DNA of 40,000 nt from Brevibacillus brevis (lineage in GTDB: Bacteria > Bacillota > Bacilli > Brevibacillales > Brevibacillaceae): positions 157,501 to 197,500 of the forward strand of contig NZ_CP030117.1 of the NCBI RefSeq assembly GCF_001039275.2, in the 5' to 3' direction. The notes beneath the pieces are model-generated. The model made no database searches and had not been told where the DNA came from. It saw only the letters and a list, made by a program, of their open reading frames with translations. A program made the position numbers and the translations under genes. Numbering within the stretch: the stretch's first letter is position 1; the number at the start of each line of letters is the position of its first letter. Shown here in pieces: positions 7,706 to 15,896 of the stretch.

Positions 7706-8470
7706 GTGTTGGCAAAGAGTGCAATCGAATTAGTCAACCGCTGCTATGAGGAGACAAACAAGCTGACATTGTTGTCATTGGAAGAGTTTAAGGAATCCTT
7801 TATTGCTTTTGTTTTTGGAGATTACCAGGAAGAGTTTATGGTTCAGTATGATCTGGAAGAATTTTATGAGCATCTGAATCAGCTTCAGTTATCAAATTGC
7901 CGGAGAGATTTTGATCGAGCAGTTGAGGAATGGTACATCACAGAGTATGGAAGTGGGAATAAAGGCGTCAATTATCATGACATTTTGTTTACGCTAGTAA
8001 AGGAAGCAGTCGTTCAATACCAATCTCCAAATCGGATAGCACTCATCCGAGACGTAACCAAGCTCTTAACTATGCCAAATGGATTCCTTGCCCGTTGGCA
8101 AAATGGGCAGATACGTGAGCGTTCCATCCCCACATATTTTAAATATTTGATGAAGCTCGGAGTACGTACACATGAAGATATCGAAATGTTGGTAGACATG
8201 TGGCTGGTAGAGTACCCAAACGCATTTAATAAAAAGCAGCAAGAGCTATTTGCCAATCCACCGAGAAGAGGAAGACCTAACAACGTCGAGCTCGCTCTGT
8301 TAATCGAGCTAGCCATGAAAGTGAGACCAGAAATGACAGTTCAGGAACGGGAGCGACTGCGCAAAATATACTATTATCATCGCAAGTCCCTCACTGTTCG
8401 AGAGATGGTTGAGAAATTCGAGAAATACATTGCCAGTAAAAATAAATCAAATGATTCCCAGGTGGGATAA
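7706..8470 (+). CDS. Unrecognised first gene of the second Tad-like operon
   Basis: A 254-residue, highly charged, apparently all-helical soluble protein with no signal or membrane segment. I recognise no family. The middle part carries RRGRPNN near residue 193, and the C-terminal part is strongly basic and helical, which might suggest nucleic-acid or protein binding. The start is GTG at 7706 preceded by TGGGGG; a TTG codon immediately after is also possible. The following gene begins two bases after its stop, so it belongs to the operon. Its position parallels regulatory or localisation genes at the head of pilus operons, but that is inference. Confidence 0.65.
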   Translation: MLAKSAIELVNRCYEETNKLTLLSLEEFKESFIAFVFGDYQEEFMVQYDLEEFYEHLNQLQLSNCRRDFDRAVEEWYITEYGSGNKGVNYHDILFTLVKEAVVQYQSPNRIALIRDVTKLLTMPNGFLARWQNGQIRERSIPTYFKYLMKLGVRTHEDIEMLVDMWLVEYPNAFNKKQQELFANPPRRGRPNNVELALLIELAMKVRPEMTVQERERLRKIYYYHRKSLTVREMVEKFEKYIASKNKSNDSQVG

Positions 8471-8472
8471 TC

Positions 8473-9351
8473 ATGTTTTGCCAAATGAGCCGCTTTGTCT
8501 CCAGGTTCCGTGATTTGGAGCAGCGGGAGTTTTCACAGTCTATTGAAGAAGAGCGACAATGGAGAGTGCTTAAAGAAAAGCTTGCTTCGTCACCAATAGT
8601 TGAGCAACAGGAGTCGTATCAACGTAAATGTATTGCTGTTATGAGTTTGTACGAACAGGCTGGAGCTAGTTTTCTTGCAAGTAACCTAGCGTATGCATGG
8701 TCAGGAAAAGGCATTCCCGTCACCCTTTGCGAGTTACCAAAAGTGACTTCCTATTATTATTTTGCACTTGATTTTGAACGTAGAGTTCGACAACAAATAA
8801 GAGATTCGCTTACACCATCGCTCCTCATGCAGAATAACCATCTACGCATCCAGATAGAATCCCCAGCACAATTTCAGCACGAATCTTCTCAAATAGATAT
8901 AGCCAACTGGTTACTACGGATTTGTAAGGATAGTCCCATTGTTGTCATTGATGTTTCTTCCTACTGGAATGATATCCACTCCAAACAAATTTTTGAGCAT
9001 GCCGACGAAATATGGGTAGTATTTGATGCAGATTTGGCAAGACTTACCCGTTTGTTCCTTGTAGGTCCAGCCCCTGCTTGGTGGAAGACAGAAAGAAGGA
9101 AAATAAAAATGATAGCAAACAAGTGGAATAGCCAATTGTCTCGGACAAGCATCATGAAAAAAGTAGAGGGAACGCTCTCCCTATGGGATCAGCAGCCTGG
9201 AGCTACACGGGTAACTGACATGATTCCATTGATGGATGGAGAGAAAACAGCATTGGCAAGCGCCAAAGCCAATCTACTATTGGAGCTTTTTCCGGAGGAA
9301 GAGATTGAGTTCCAGTCATTGATTCATGCTTATAAAGGAAGGATGTTATGA
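8473..9351 (+). CDS. Degenerate MinD/TadZ-like protein without Walker A, system 2
   Basis: A 292-residue protein. After a charged N-terminal 50 residues, a MinD/ParA-like fold begins: the segment YEQAGASFLASNLA (residues 60-73) aligns with the P-loop and following helix of CpaE/TadZ proteins, but both the signature lysine and the GKT are gone. A later segment, IVVIDVSSYWND, resembles the Walker B strand, and EIWVVFDAD resembles the next strand. The protein probably keeps the fold but does not hydrolyse ATP in the usual way. The start at ATG 8473 follows AGGTGGGA. It overlaps the cpaB-like gene by four bases. A TadZ-like scaffold is the best guess. Confidence 0.6.
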   Translation: MFCQMSRFVSRFRDLEQREFSQSIEEERQWRVLKEKLASSPIVEQQESYQRKCIAVMSLYEQAGASFLASNLAYAWSGKGIPVTLCELPKVTSYYYFALDFERRVRQQIRDSLTPSLLMQNNHLRIQIESPAQFQHESSQIDIANWLLRICKDSPIVVIDVSSYWNDIHSKQIFEHADEIWVVFDADLARLTRLFLVGPAPAWWKTERRKIKMIANKWNSQLSRTSIMKKVEGTLSLWDQQPGATRVTDMIPLMDGEKTALASAKANLLLELFPEEEIEFQSLIHAYKGRML

Positions 9352-10136
9352 AGAAGCAAACATTACTTGTCATTTGTTTAATCTCATTTCTGTTAGCAGG
9401 GGCGTCCTTTTATGCAGCGACTCAATATATTGACGCGATGGCTGCGGAAAAGCTGTTTGCCCCAGTTGTAAAGGTTGCTACAGGAAAAGAAATATCAGCC
9501 TTCGAGCCGATTACACAAGATGATGTGATACTTGTACAGGAAGAAGTGGATGAAATTCTTCCAGATTCAGCCCGTGATTTGGATACTGTTCTGGGGAAAA
9601 GGAGCACGCAGACTATATACGAAGGCGAGCAATTATTAGTGGAAAAGCTGACAGATTCGCAGCTTTTACCGGAAAAAGGGGAGGCGCGCTACGAGTTCCC
9701 CCTACTATCCATTCATCCTTTAACGGAATTACGCAAAGGCGATCATGTGAAAATTTGGGTCAAATACAAGAGTCTCTCGGAGCTGCAAGACTATCCTACA
9801 CCACTGCATTTTCGAAAAACCAATGATACGGCAGATTTGCTATTTGAAAGTCAGCTTGCAAGCGTGAGGGACAGTAATGGTATTGAGATCTATACATTAA
9901 AGCCGAGCTTGTTGCCATCGCCTGATCAGATGGATTCCATCTTTCATGGATCACGAGAAAAGCCGTTGCAGAATGGCGAAAAACGATATCGTGACTACCG
10001 GGTCCAGCCAACAGCACTACCTGCTTTTATCGGCTTTAATTTGACAGACGAGGAGTATGTGATAGTAAGCGAGGCAATGTCATATGGGATGCTTCAGGTA
10101 GGTCATATCATGGGTCCAAAGGAGCAAGCATCATGA
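9348..10136 (+). CDS. cpaB: CpaB/RcpC-like SAF-domain protein, system 2
   Basis: A 262-residue protein with an N-terminal membrane anchor (about residues 5-25) followed by an SAF-like segment (residues 40-105: VKVATGKEISAFEPI, then VLGKRSTQTIYEGEQL) and a beta-rich C-terminal domain. This is the CpaB/RcpC pattern. In Gram-negative Tad systems CpaB works with the outer-membrane secretin; no secretin is present here, as expected for a monoderm, so the protein may act in the cell wall space instead. It overlaps its neighbours on both sides by ATGA junctions. System 1 in this window has no such gene. The N-terminal topology and SAF-like sequence are seen; the function is inferred. Confidence 0.72.
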   Translation: MKKQTLLVICLISFLLAGASFYAATQYIDAMAAEKLFAPVVKVATGKEISAFEPITQDDVILVQEEVDEILPDSARDLDTVLGKRSTQTIYEGEQLLVEKLTDSQLLPEKGEARYEFPLLSIHPLTELRKGDHVKIWVKYKSLSELQDYPTPLHFRKTNDTADLLFESQLASVRDSNGIEIYTLKPSLLPSPDQMDSIFHGSREKPLQNGEKRYRDYRVQPTALPAFIGFNLTDEEYVIVSEAMSYGMLQVGHIMGPKEQAS

Positions 10137-11251
10137 AAATTTTAGTTTGTTATCCGATGAAGTCACTCGCCAAGACGTATATGCCTGAGTATAGTGATGT
10201 GCTGGTAGCAGAGTCGGCGGAGGAGTTTTCACGGCTTGTACAGCTTTATATGCCAGAGGCTACCGTGATCTTTTCCGAAATGTTCAACGCTCCCGTTTGG
10301 GAATGGCTTCCCGCCCTGAAAGGACAACTCCCGCCAAACTCACTGTTAATTATTGTTCCTCTCTATCGGGATGAGAAGATGATTGAGAAGGTAGCGGAGG
10401 AGTCCGGGCTAGAACGTGTATACCTGTTATCAGCCCATTTATCACAAGAAGAAATACGCCATCAAATCAGTTTGATTCTTGGCTTCGTGCAAGAGTGTCC
10501 TGATATTGGGTCGTCAAAAGAAACGGGGCTCGTATACGCTTTGTTGAGCTACGGAGCTTCTGGCATTACTACCTTTTGTATTAATTATCCCGTCATACTA
10601 GCGAGGCAACATCCTGAAAAGCGAATTGTTGTACTTGATATGAATGAAGCCAAGCCGGATCTAACGCGTTTCTTCAAGCTCCAACGACATCAATTATCTT
10701 TATTTCGTCCTGATTTTATCGATATACAAAAAACTGCCAAGCGTAACTGGAGCAATGTCTGCAAACAGAGAGATCACTTACCTAATCTGTATTACGCACA
10801 TGCTGCTAGCAAATGGAAAAGCTCAGAATTAAGCAATCTAATTCGTGTGTTTCGCATGCAATTTGACTATGTATACGTCGATTGGGGTTACTGCTTTCCT
10901 GAGTCTGAGACTCTACAGCGGTTGCTTCATATCGTTGACCGCAATCTTTTATTCGTGAGAGCTGATCCCTTTAGTATCGACAGTGCCAGAGAGTGGTTGC
11001 ACAAATGGAGAGAAAGAGGAGTGAAATGCGAGGTTTTACTCAGTCATTTAGATCCTGGGCAACCCTTTCGAATCGGGGAGGATGTTTCGGTTTATGGTGT
11101 AGTACCACGCATTTCGGAGAGTAGACTTAATCAATCTCATCAGAGCTGCAGTGTATTAATAGAAGAGTTTTTCCCTCCCAAATCGTACATCAGCAGTTTG
11201 AAGGAGATTGCTAAGGCACAATATATGGATAAAAGTGCGGTGTTTTACTGA
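10133..11251 (+). CDS. Degenerate CpaE/TadZ-like protein, system 2
   Basis: A 372-residue protein. Residues 1-120 resemble a receiver-like domain but without the phosphoacceptor aspartate (ATVIFSE at residues 43-49 occupies that strand). Residues 130-350 resemble a MinD-type ATPase, with YGASGITT (residues 140-147) where Walker A should be; the glycine framework is kept but the lysine pair is lost. VVLDMNEAKPDLTRFF and FDYVYVDWG resemble the following strands. It therefore looks like a TadZ/CpaE protein that keeps its fold but has lost canonical ATP chemistry. It sits between the cpaB-like and cpaF-like genes with overlaps at both ends. The family call is moderately sure. Confidence 0.68.
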   Translation: MKILVCYPMKSLAKTYMPEYSDVLVAESAEEFSRLVQLYMPEATVIFSEMFNAPVWEWLPALKGQLPPNSLLIIVPLYRDEKMIEKVAEESGLERVYLLSAHLSQEEIRHQISLILGFVQECPDIGSSKETGLVYALLSYGASGITTFCINYPVILARQHPEKRIVVLDMNEAKPDLTRFFKLQRHQLSLFRPDFIDIQKTAKRNWSNVCKQRDHLPNLYYAHAASKWKSSELSNLIRVFRMQFDYVYVDWGYCFPESETLQRLLHIVDRNLLFVRADPFSIDSAREWLHKWRERGVKCEVLLSHLDPGQPFRIGEDVSVYGVVPRISESRLNQSHQSCSVLIEEFFPPKSYISSLKEIAKAQYMDKSAVFY

Positions 11252-12603
11252 TGAGAGGGATAGAACGAGAACAACCAATTAGATCGGACATCCAAACCAT
11301 TGAGGACATTAAACAAGCAGCAAGAGATTATTTAAATCATTTTGGCAAAACTCGAGAAGAGAAGCTAGAGATGCAACGAATTCTCGCTTTGGCAGAACAG
11401 GGAGATCGTGATAGTCACAACCATATTATTCTTCGCTTGCAGCATTATTTTGAAGAAGTCCTCCAACGACCAGTAACCGAACAAATTTTGCCGCATGTGA
11501 ACGGTTACGAAGGTCTCACCTTTTCTACATACGGGTGGGGCATACTCGATGCCGTTCTCCATTTGTCTCCGTGGGTAGAGGAAGTGCGAATTTCTGCAAA
11601 CCGCAACATTGCGTACTTGGAGCAAGGGGTCAAAAAATTTCTCTCTTACACACCGAGCTGGAAAGAGGTTGAAACCCTCCAACAAAAGTTGACCAATACA
11701 GCCGGTCTATCTTTTAACGAGAAAAAACCTAGATTGAGCGGATACTTACATTCACTAAAAGCGAGACTGACCATGTTTACTTTCCCTTATTCCAGAGTAC
11801 CGACCATTCTGGTTAGACGATTTACTACGCCTACTTTTTCGCTCGACCAACTCCGTACACAACAACAGCCAGCTTTCGACGAAAGAATTCAATGGCTAAT
11901 GGAACAGCAAGTGTACGGACGCAGCAATGTACTGGTTATTGGACCGATGGCTGCTGGGAAAACAACGTTGATGATGTGTATGATGAAGCTGAAGGACCCT
12001 CGGACAGAATATATCACGATCTTTGAAAGTGAACACGAAATGCGATTCGGTGATATTTGGCCAGGTGAAGTGATTGAACTCCAAAACGTGGAGGAAATCG
12101 GCATTGAATTAGGGCATTGCTTCAAAGACATGTATCGATCGACCGCAAATACGATTTTAATTGGAGAAATTCGTGAGCCAATAGAAGCGTATCATTTTAT
12201 AAATGCCGGAATTAGAGGGACGGACGCTACAATCGGTGCGATGCACGAACGATTTGCTCATAGAGCGTTACATGATTTGACCGATCTTGTTTATCAATAC
12301 GGAGGGCGGAGTGTCGAGCTGACCCAGGAGCGGATTAGCAGGGCAGTCAATTTTGTTAATTCACTTACATACCGCAACAGTGGTCACCGTTTTATTGATG
12401 CCATTCATACAACGGAGTGGAATTCATCTTTTAACCGAGTCGAATCTATTCCCCTCGTAGTTCGCAATATGCAGACGGGAGCTTATGAATGGACGGGAAA
12501 TCAACTAAGCCCACATTTAGTTGAATACATGTGTTACGTCGGCAAAGCAGACATTGAAGTGTTGAAAGAGCTACGTCTTACCGATATAGGTAGGCAGCTA
12601 TGA
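11251..12603 (+). CDS. CpaF/TadA-like secretion ATPase, system 2
   Basis: A 450-residue ATPase of the CpaF class, clearly diverged from the one at 1438. The Walker A is GPMAAGKTT (K237), the Walker B region is ILIGEIRE (E306), and a histidine-box-like segment AMHERF (H332) lies in the right place. It is therefore the one protein of system 2 in which canonical ATP hydrolysis is expected. The N-terminal half carries the usual helical domain before the core (TFSTYGWGILDAVL resembles the ‘GWGPLDALL’ segment of system 1). The ATG at 11251 overlaps the previous stop by one base (TGATG), and the gene overlaps the next by ATGA. Confidence 0.87.
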   Translation: MRGIEREQPIRSDIQTIEDIKQAARDYLNHFGKTREEKLEMQRILALAEQGDRDSHNHIILRLQHYFEEVLQRPVTEQILPHVNGYEGLTFSTYGWGILDAVLHLSPWVEEVRISANRNIAYLEQGVKKFLSYTPSWKEVETLQQKLTNTAGLSFNEKKPRLSGYLHSLKARLTMFTFPYSRVPTILVRRFTTPTFSLDQLRTQQQPAFDERIQWLMEQQVYGRSNVLVIGPMAAGKTTLMMCMMKLKDPRTEYITIFESEHEMRFGDIWPGEVIELQNVEEIGIELGHCFKDMYRSTANTILIGEIREPIEAYHFINAGIRGTDATIGAMHERFAHRALHDLTDLVYQYGGRSVELTQERISRAVNFVNSLTYRNSGHRFIDAIHTTEWNSSFNRVESIPLVVRNMQTGAYEWTGNQLSPHLVEYMCYVGKADIEVLKELRLTDIGRQL

Positions 12604-13499
12604 TTTACACATTTCTTTTCCCGGTGTTTCTATGTCTCTTCTCTGGCTTTCTGTTTCTCGGCTTACACCTGTATAAGGGATGGAGAAGTCCACGCGTATT
12701 CTTCCCGCGTACAGTTGAGGTATGGAGAGGGAAATTTTTAAGGCATTCTACCCGGCGCATGATGTATGAACGCTTTGAGCGTTGGTGTCAAATCGTGGGG
12801 GGGACAGCAGAAGGATACTTAATACTATCCATGATTGGCGGGGTAGCGGGATTCATCTCGGGTATTTTGTTAGGAAATATGATTGTATCCTTGTCGCTTT
12901 TTCTCTTATTCCTCTCGCTGCCAACACTGATTCTATACGCACGCTATACCGTGCAAATGAATAAAAAAATCAGCTCATTCTGTCGTTTCGTCGAGTTGTT
13001 TGCCCGTTATTATAACAGTCGCAAAAACATTATTCTTACCTTTCGCGAAATGATAGAGGAATGCCCTAAAGAGTTATTGCCTGACCTCCTTCTGCTGAAC
13101 AATAGCCTTTCGGATGGGGGAAACTCGGTTGCGGCAGTAGAACAATTTGCGCAGAGACTGGACCATCCGTGGGCTTTCGACTTTGCAACGTATATTTCCA
13201 GTGGTTTGGAAGGAGAAACAGAAGATATTCAATCACCTCTAAATCGGTTAACGAATGAGATGTTTGTACAACAAGATGAAAAGCATGAGCGTGATAGTGA
13301 AATATACTCCATTTGGATCAGCCTGCTTATCGTCATAGCGATTTGCATTTGTTTGATCCCTTACAATCAAGGGTTGCTTCAAGATTCCTATCGTCTCTAT
13401 TTCTACACGCCAGATGGACAAGCCATATTAGCGATTGCGGCGACTGTTTGGACTTTTTCGATCCTATTGGCGTTTATTTGGGGAAGGAGATATCGCTAA
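12600..13499 (+). CDS. TadB-like membrane platform protein, system 2
   Basis: A 299-residue membrane protein with an N-terminal anchor (residues 3-24), a hydrophobic pair at about residues 78-120, a cytoplasmic helical segment and two C-terminal membrane helices (about 238-256 and 277-293). Topology and position after the CpaF-like ATPase match a TadB platform protein, though the sequence is well diverged from the system 1 copy. The ATG at 12600 overlaps the ATPase stop. The stop overlaps the next start by one base (TAATG). Confidence 0.72.
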   Translation: MIYTFLFPVFLCLFSGFLFLGLHLYKGWRSPRVFFPRTVEVWRGKFLRHSTRRMMYERFERWCQIVGGTAEGYLILSMIGGVAGFISGILLGNMIVSLSLFLLFLSLPTLILYARYTVQMNKKISSFCRFVELFARYYNSRKNIILTFREMIEECPKELLPDLLLLNNSLSDGGNSVAAVEQFAQRLDHPWAFDFATYISSGLEGETEDIQSPLNRLTNEMFVQQDEKHERDSEIYSIWISLLIVIAICICLIPYNQGLLQDSYRLYFYTPDGQAILAIAATVWTFSILLAFIWGRRYR

Positions 13500-14338
13500 T
13501 GCCAATGCTAATCATGTATACCTACCTTGGATTAGGCGCTCTATTTGTTTTTAGTGCAACGTTTATGATCGGGAAGTACTTGTTTCACAAGCAAAAGCCG
13601 AAGCTGTTTGTTTCCGGGGTGTGGTGGGGAAAGTGGGAGCAGGCACTCAAGCCTGACGAAGACGACAAATGGGAGCAGTTATTATCAAGAGCAGGAAGAC
13701 CTTTTGGGTGGGGAAAACCGGAGTGGGTGTTTCTGCAATTGTTGACTGGAAGTACCGTTTGCATCCTTATTCTTATGTGGGTCGTCATAAGTCGAATGGA
13801 ATCATTTCCACTTCTGTCGATGTGCCTGGCATCTGCAGGGAGTTACATGCTTCCGTACATGGGCTTGAAGATGTGGGCAAATCACAGGGAGGATATGCTG
13901 AGCACAGACATCGCCAGATTTATCAATCGCTATGTGACCCTTCTAGAAAATCAGGTGCCCATTTACAATGCCATGGTCAAGGCAGCAAGACCGACTAGAA
14001 AGCTAAAAGAGTATATCCCTACTTTATCTGAGTGGAACAGAGACCCTAATGATGCACTTGAGAGCTTTAAACGCAAAATCGGTGTCGACGACGGAATCAT
14101 TCTCGTATCGAGTATGCGTACAATTGAGACACTGAGCGAGGGACAAGTAAGTACAACTATGCAACGAATGGAGTGGGCTGTCGATCACCGAAGAATGTTC
14201 CGTCATCGAAAAAAGATTAAGTCTTTAGGGATTGGCTACACGGTCATTGTCTACCCGGCATTTTATATGGGGTTATTGGTAGCCATGTTTCCTTGGTATA
14301 AGCTGCTTACAGAAATTCTGGATAAATATTTGACCTGA
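13499..14338 (+). CDS. TadC-like membrane platform protein, system 2
   Basis: A 279-residue membrane protein with an N-terminal anchor, two hydrophobic segments around residues 75-120, a cytoplasmic helical domain (FINRYVTLLENQVPIYNAMV near residue 140) and a C-terminal anchor. It looks like the second T2SSF-type platform protein, paired with the TadB-like gene upstream. The start at ATG 13499 is supported by GGAAGGAGA at 13482-13490, which lies within the previous gene; the open frame runs further upstream inside that gene but is not coding there. A cluster of small genes follows. Confidence 0.72.
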   Translation: MPMLIMYTYLGLGALFVFSATFMIGKYLFHKQKPKLFVSGVWWGKWEQALKPDEDDKWEQLLSRAGRPFGWGKPEWVFLQLLTGSTVCILILMWVVISRMESFPLLSMCLASAGSYMLPYMGLKMWANHREDMLSTDIARFINRYVTLLENQVPIYNAMVKAARPTRKLKEYIPTLSEWNRDPNDALESFKRKIGVDDGIILVSSMRTIETLSEGQVSTTMQRMEWAVDHRRMFRHRKKIKSLGIGYTVIVYPAFYMGLLVAMFPWYKLLTEILDKYLT

Positions 14339-14350
14339 GGAGGAGCAACT

Positions 14351-14497
14351 ATGACAAAGCTATTATCAATCATCATGTGCATCGTGTTCTCTTTAGGAAT
14401 AATCGTTTCTAGCTTGTCCGAAATAAACACATCGGTTGTGAGAGAAGACGGGCTGAGAGATCGAGCAGTTGGATGGATCGACAAAGCCATACCTTAA
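14351..14497 (+). CDS. Very small membrane peptide (48 aa), system 2
   Basis: A 48-residue product: a hydrophobic N-terminal helix (MTKLLSIIMCIVFSLGIIVS) followed by a charged tail ending in WIDKAIP. The ATG at 14351 has a perfect GAGGAGGAG site just upstream, 12 bases after the TadC-like gene, which makes translation likely despite the size. It has no prepilin cleavage motif (no glycine with glutamate at +5). It could be a pilin-like subunit or a small membrane partner of the machine; I do not recognise a family. Confidence 0.6.
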   Translation: MTKLLSIIMCIVFSLGIIVSSLSEINTSVVREDGLRDRAVGWIDKAIP

Positions 14498-14526
14498 ATC
14501 ACGTATGAGAAAAGGGGAAATTCGAG

Positions 14527-14730
14527 ATGTCGAAAATGTTTTTTATATTTTTAGCATGTGTCATGGTGTTAGGGATCGGTGTCAGTAGTTATGGTAATGA
14601 GTTAAGCCCTGCGGCAAACGATTCTGCCGAGAGCATTAACCAATCTATCACATCGCTGAATTACGATACTCGCAATGAAAACATAAACTTTAGGATGCAA
14701 AACGGGACATCCTATACGTCGTCAAAATGA
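14527..14730 (+). CDS. Small exported or anchored peptide (67 aa), system 2
   Basis: A 67-residue product with an N-terminal hydrophobic segment (residues 4-20) and a polar tail rich in Asn, Ser and Thr, typical of an exported or surface-exposed peptide. The ATG at 14527 follows AAAAGGGGAAA. The stop overlaps the start of the next small gene (ATGA). There is no Gly/xxxxGlu prepilin motif. The extracytoplasmic tail of about 45 Asn/Ser-rich residues makes it a candidate structural subunit of the second system, but this is a guess from topology and position. Confidence 0.6.
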   Translation: MSKMFFIFLACVMVLGIGVSSYGNELSPAANDSAESINQSITSLNYDTRNENINFRMQNGTSYTSSK

Positions 14731-14873
14731 TGCTGCACATCCACGTTCTTCTCATCATTTCGATTATGGTAGGGAGCTTATGCGCGGTGCTTTGGAATCT
14801 CCAGCCAGAGGAGCAGCTTAAACAGACGCAACAAGAAAGGGTATATCGAGCAGCTACGGTCATCTTCCATTAA
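14727..14873 (+). CDS. Very small membrane peptide (48 aa), system 2
   Basis: A 48-residue product with a hydrophobic segment at about residues 5-23 and a Gln/Glu-rich tail. The ATG at 14727 overlaps the stop of the previous gene; a second ATG follows immediately in frame. No independent ribosome site is evident, so translation would rely on coupling. It is unrecognised. It is listed because it fills the gap exactly between two better supported genes of the operon and shares their topology. Confidence 0.5.
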   Translation: MMLHIHVLLIISIMVGSLCAVLWNLQPEEQLKQTQQERVYRAATVIFH

Positions 14874-14891
14874 AGAGGAGTTGGCTAAAAG

Positions 14892-15299
14892 ATGGTGAAA
14901 GCAAAGGTCTTTCTTATTTGTCTATTGGTCCTTCTATTGGTTACTTCTGCACTGGGAGCTTACCACTTGTACGCAATGGAAAGGGCGATTGCCCGTGGAA
15001 TCTATGCTGACTTACTGGATGATATGCAGGACATCGGGTATTTGGAGCCTAAGTTAGCAGATTACTATCTCCTTAAAATGAAAGAATTGGGTTGGGAAGT
15101 GACAGGAGATGCGTTTGCTGGGAGCTGGCCTCGAACCGAGAGCGAGCGAGCTCGCAAAGAGCGGCAGGAGGCGATTACCTTGTCGGTTACCATCCAGCCT
15201 TCAAAAGTGACCCAATGGCTGCACAAATTTGTGGAGGGGGATACATCCTTTTCCTTTACGGGAAGCCGGCCGTCCGAATACTTTGATCCAGGGTGGTAG
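14892..15299 (+). CDS. Pseudopilin-like single-anchor protein (135 aa), system 2
   Basis: A 135-residue protein with an N-terminal membrane helix (residues 5-23) that continues into an amphipathic helix (AMERAIARGIYADLLDDM), then a mixed domain ending in a short Gly/Ser/Pro tail. The topology matches type IV-like minor pilins: one N-terminal helix with an extracytoplasmic domain. No Gly cleavage site with +5 Glu precedes the helix, so processing by a TadV-type peptidase is not expected. The ATG at 14892 is preceded by AGAGGAG at 14874-14880. Family unknown. Confidence 0.62.
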   Translation: MVKAKVFLICLLVLLLVTSALGAYHLYAMERAIARGIYADLLDDMQDIGYLEPKLADYYLLKMKELGWEVTGDAFAGSWPRTESERARKERQEAITLSVTIQPSKVTQWLHKFVEGDTSFSFTGSRPSEYFDPGW

Positions 15300-15302
15300 T
15301 GC

Positions 15303-15455
15303 ATGAATAAAATGATTAGCATTTTGGCTGTAATGGCTATTGTATTGCCTTTGACGGTAGGTTTGCTTCTCACCGGTCCGCAAAATCTCCTTTCGGCATG
15401 CACGCAGTTTTTCGGTGATTTGCTCGCTGAAGTAACGCGTTTTGGTACAGGCTAA
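15303..15455 (+). CDS. Very small membrane peptide (50 aa), system 2
   Basis: A 50-residue product with a hydrophobic segment at residues 4-24 and an amphipathic C-terminal half (FFGDLLAEVTRF). It starts at ATG 15303, three bases after the previous stop, and its stop overlaps the next start by one base (TAATG), so it is embedded in the coupled operon. There is no prepilin motif. I do not recognise it; size and hydrophobicity resemble Flp-like subunits, but the charged leader is nearly absent. Confidence 0.55.
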   Translation: MNKMISILAVMAIVLPLTVGLLLTGPQNLLSACTQFFGDLLAEVTRFGTG

Positions 15456-15871
15456 TGGGTCAATTAATCGCTGTGATTCTGAACATTATGGTTATGCTAC
15501 TCGTTCCATTGGGACTTTTACAGGTACATACGGTTGTTCAGTCCAGAAACGAATTATTGGAAGTGAGCGTGGCCGCTACGAAATACGTCAGCAACCACGG
15601 GGGGACGAGTGAAGCCAACTTACAACAAGAGGTTCGGGCATTGATCGCTCGGGAGCTGAGGGAGAAAAAGTTTTCTGTTTCAGAGCAGGATCTGTCTGTC
15701 AGTATCACTCGCACTCGTTCACTCGATCCCGTCCTGTGGAGCCACGAAGATGAGTTTGTCGTGGAGCTAGCAATCCCATACCCTCGCTTTACCTCATGGA
15801 TTCCAATGCCGGCTGATTCCTTGCAAGTCCAAAGAATAGGTACAGTTAACATCATGGACTACGATCTGTAA
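15455..15871 (+). CDS. TadE-like pseudopilin-like protein (138 aa), system 2
   Basis: A 138-residue protein: an N-terminal hydrophobic helix starting at residue 3, then a long helix (QSRNELLEVSVAATKYVSNH) and a beta-containing extracytoplasmic domain. This is similar in shape to TadE proteins, which also have an Asn/Ala-rich helix after the membrane segment, but the leader with Gly and +5 Glu is absent. The ATG at 15455 overlaps the preceding stop by one base. It is probably a structural component of the second machine. Confidence 0.62.
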   Translation: MGQLIAVILNIMVMLLVPLGLLQVHTVVQSRNELLEVSVAATKYVSNHGGTSEANLQQEVRALIARELREKKFSVSEQDLSVSITRTRSLDPVLWSHEDEFVVELAIPYPRFTSWIPMPADSLQVQRIGTVNIMDYDL

Positions 15872-15882
15872 AAGCTCCCGTT

Positions 15883-15888
15883 AGGAGG
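15883..15888 (+). promoter_or_regulatory. Ribosome binding site with no ATG/GTG/TTG at proper distance
   Basis: A perfect AGGAGG precedes the last gene of the operon. The in-frame codons after it are ATC (15891), GTT (15894), ACG (15897), GGT and ATA, with a stop (TAG) at 15882-15884 closing the frame upstream. The first conventional in-frame start is TTG at 15939, 50 bases away, and it would remove most of the membrane helix. ACG at 15897, eight bases after the site, is the best placed candidate. Confidence 0.6.
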
Positions 15889-15896
15889 CTATCGTT

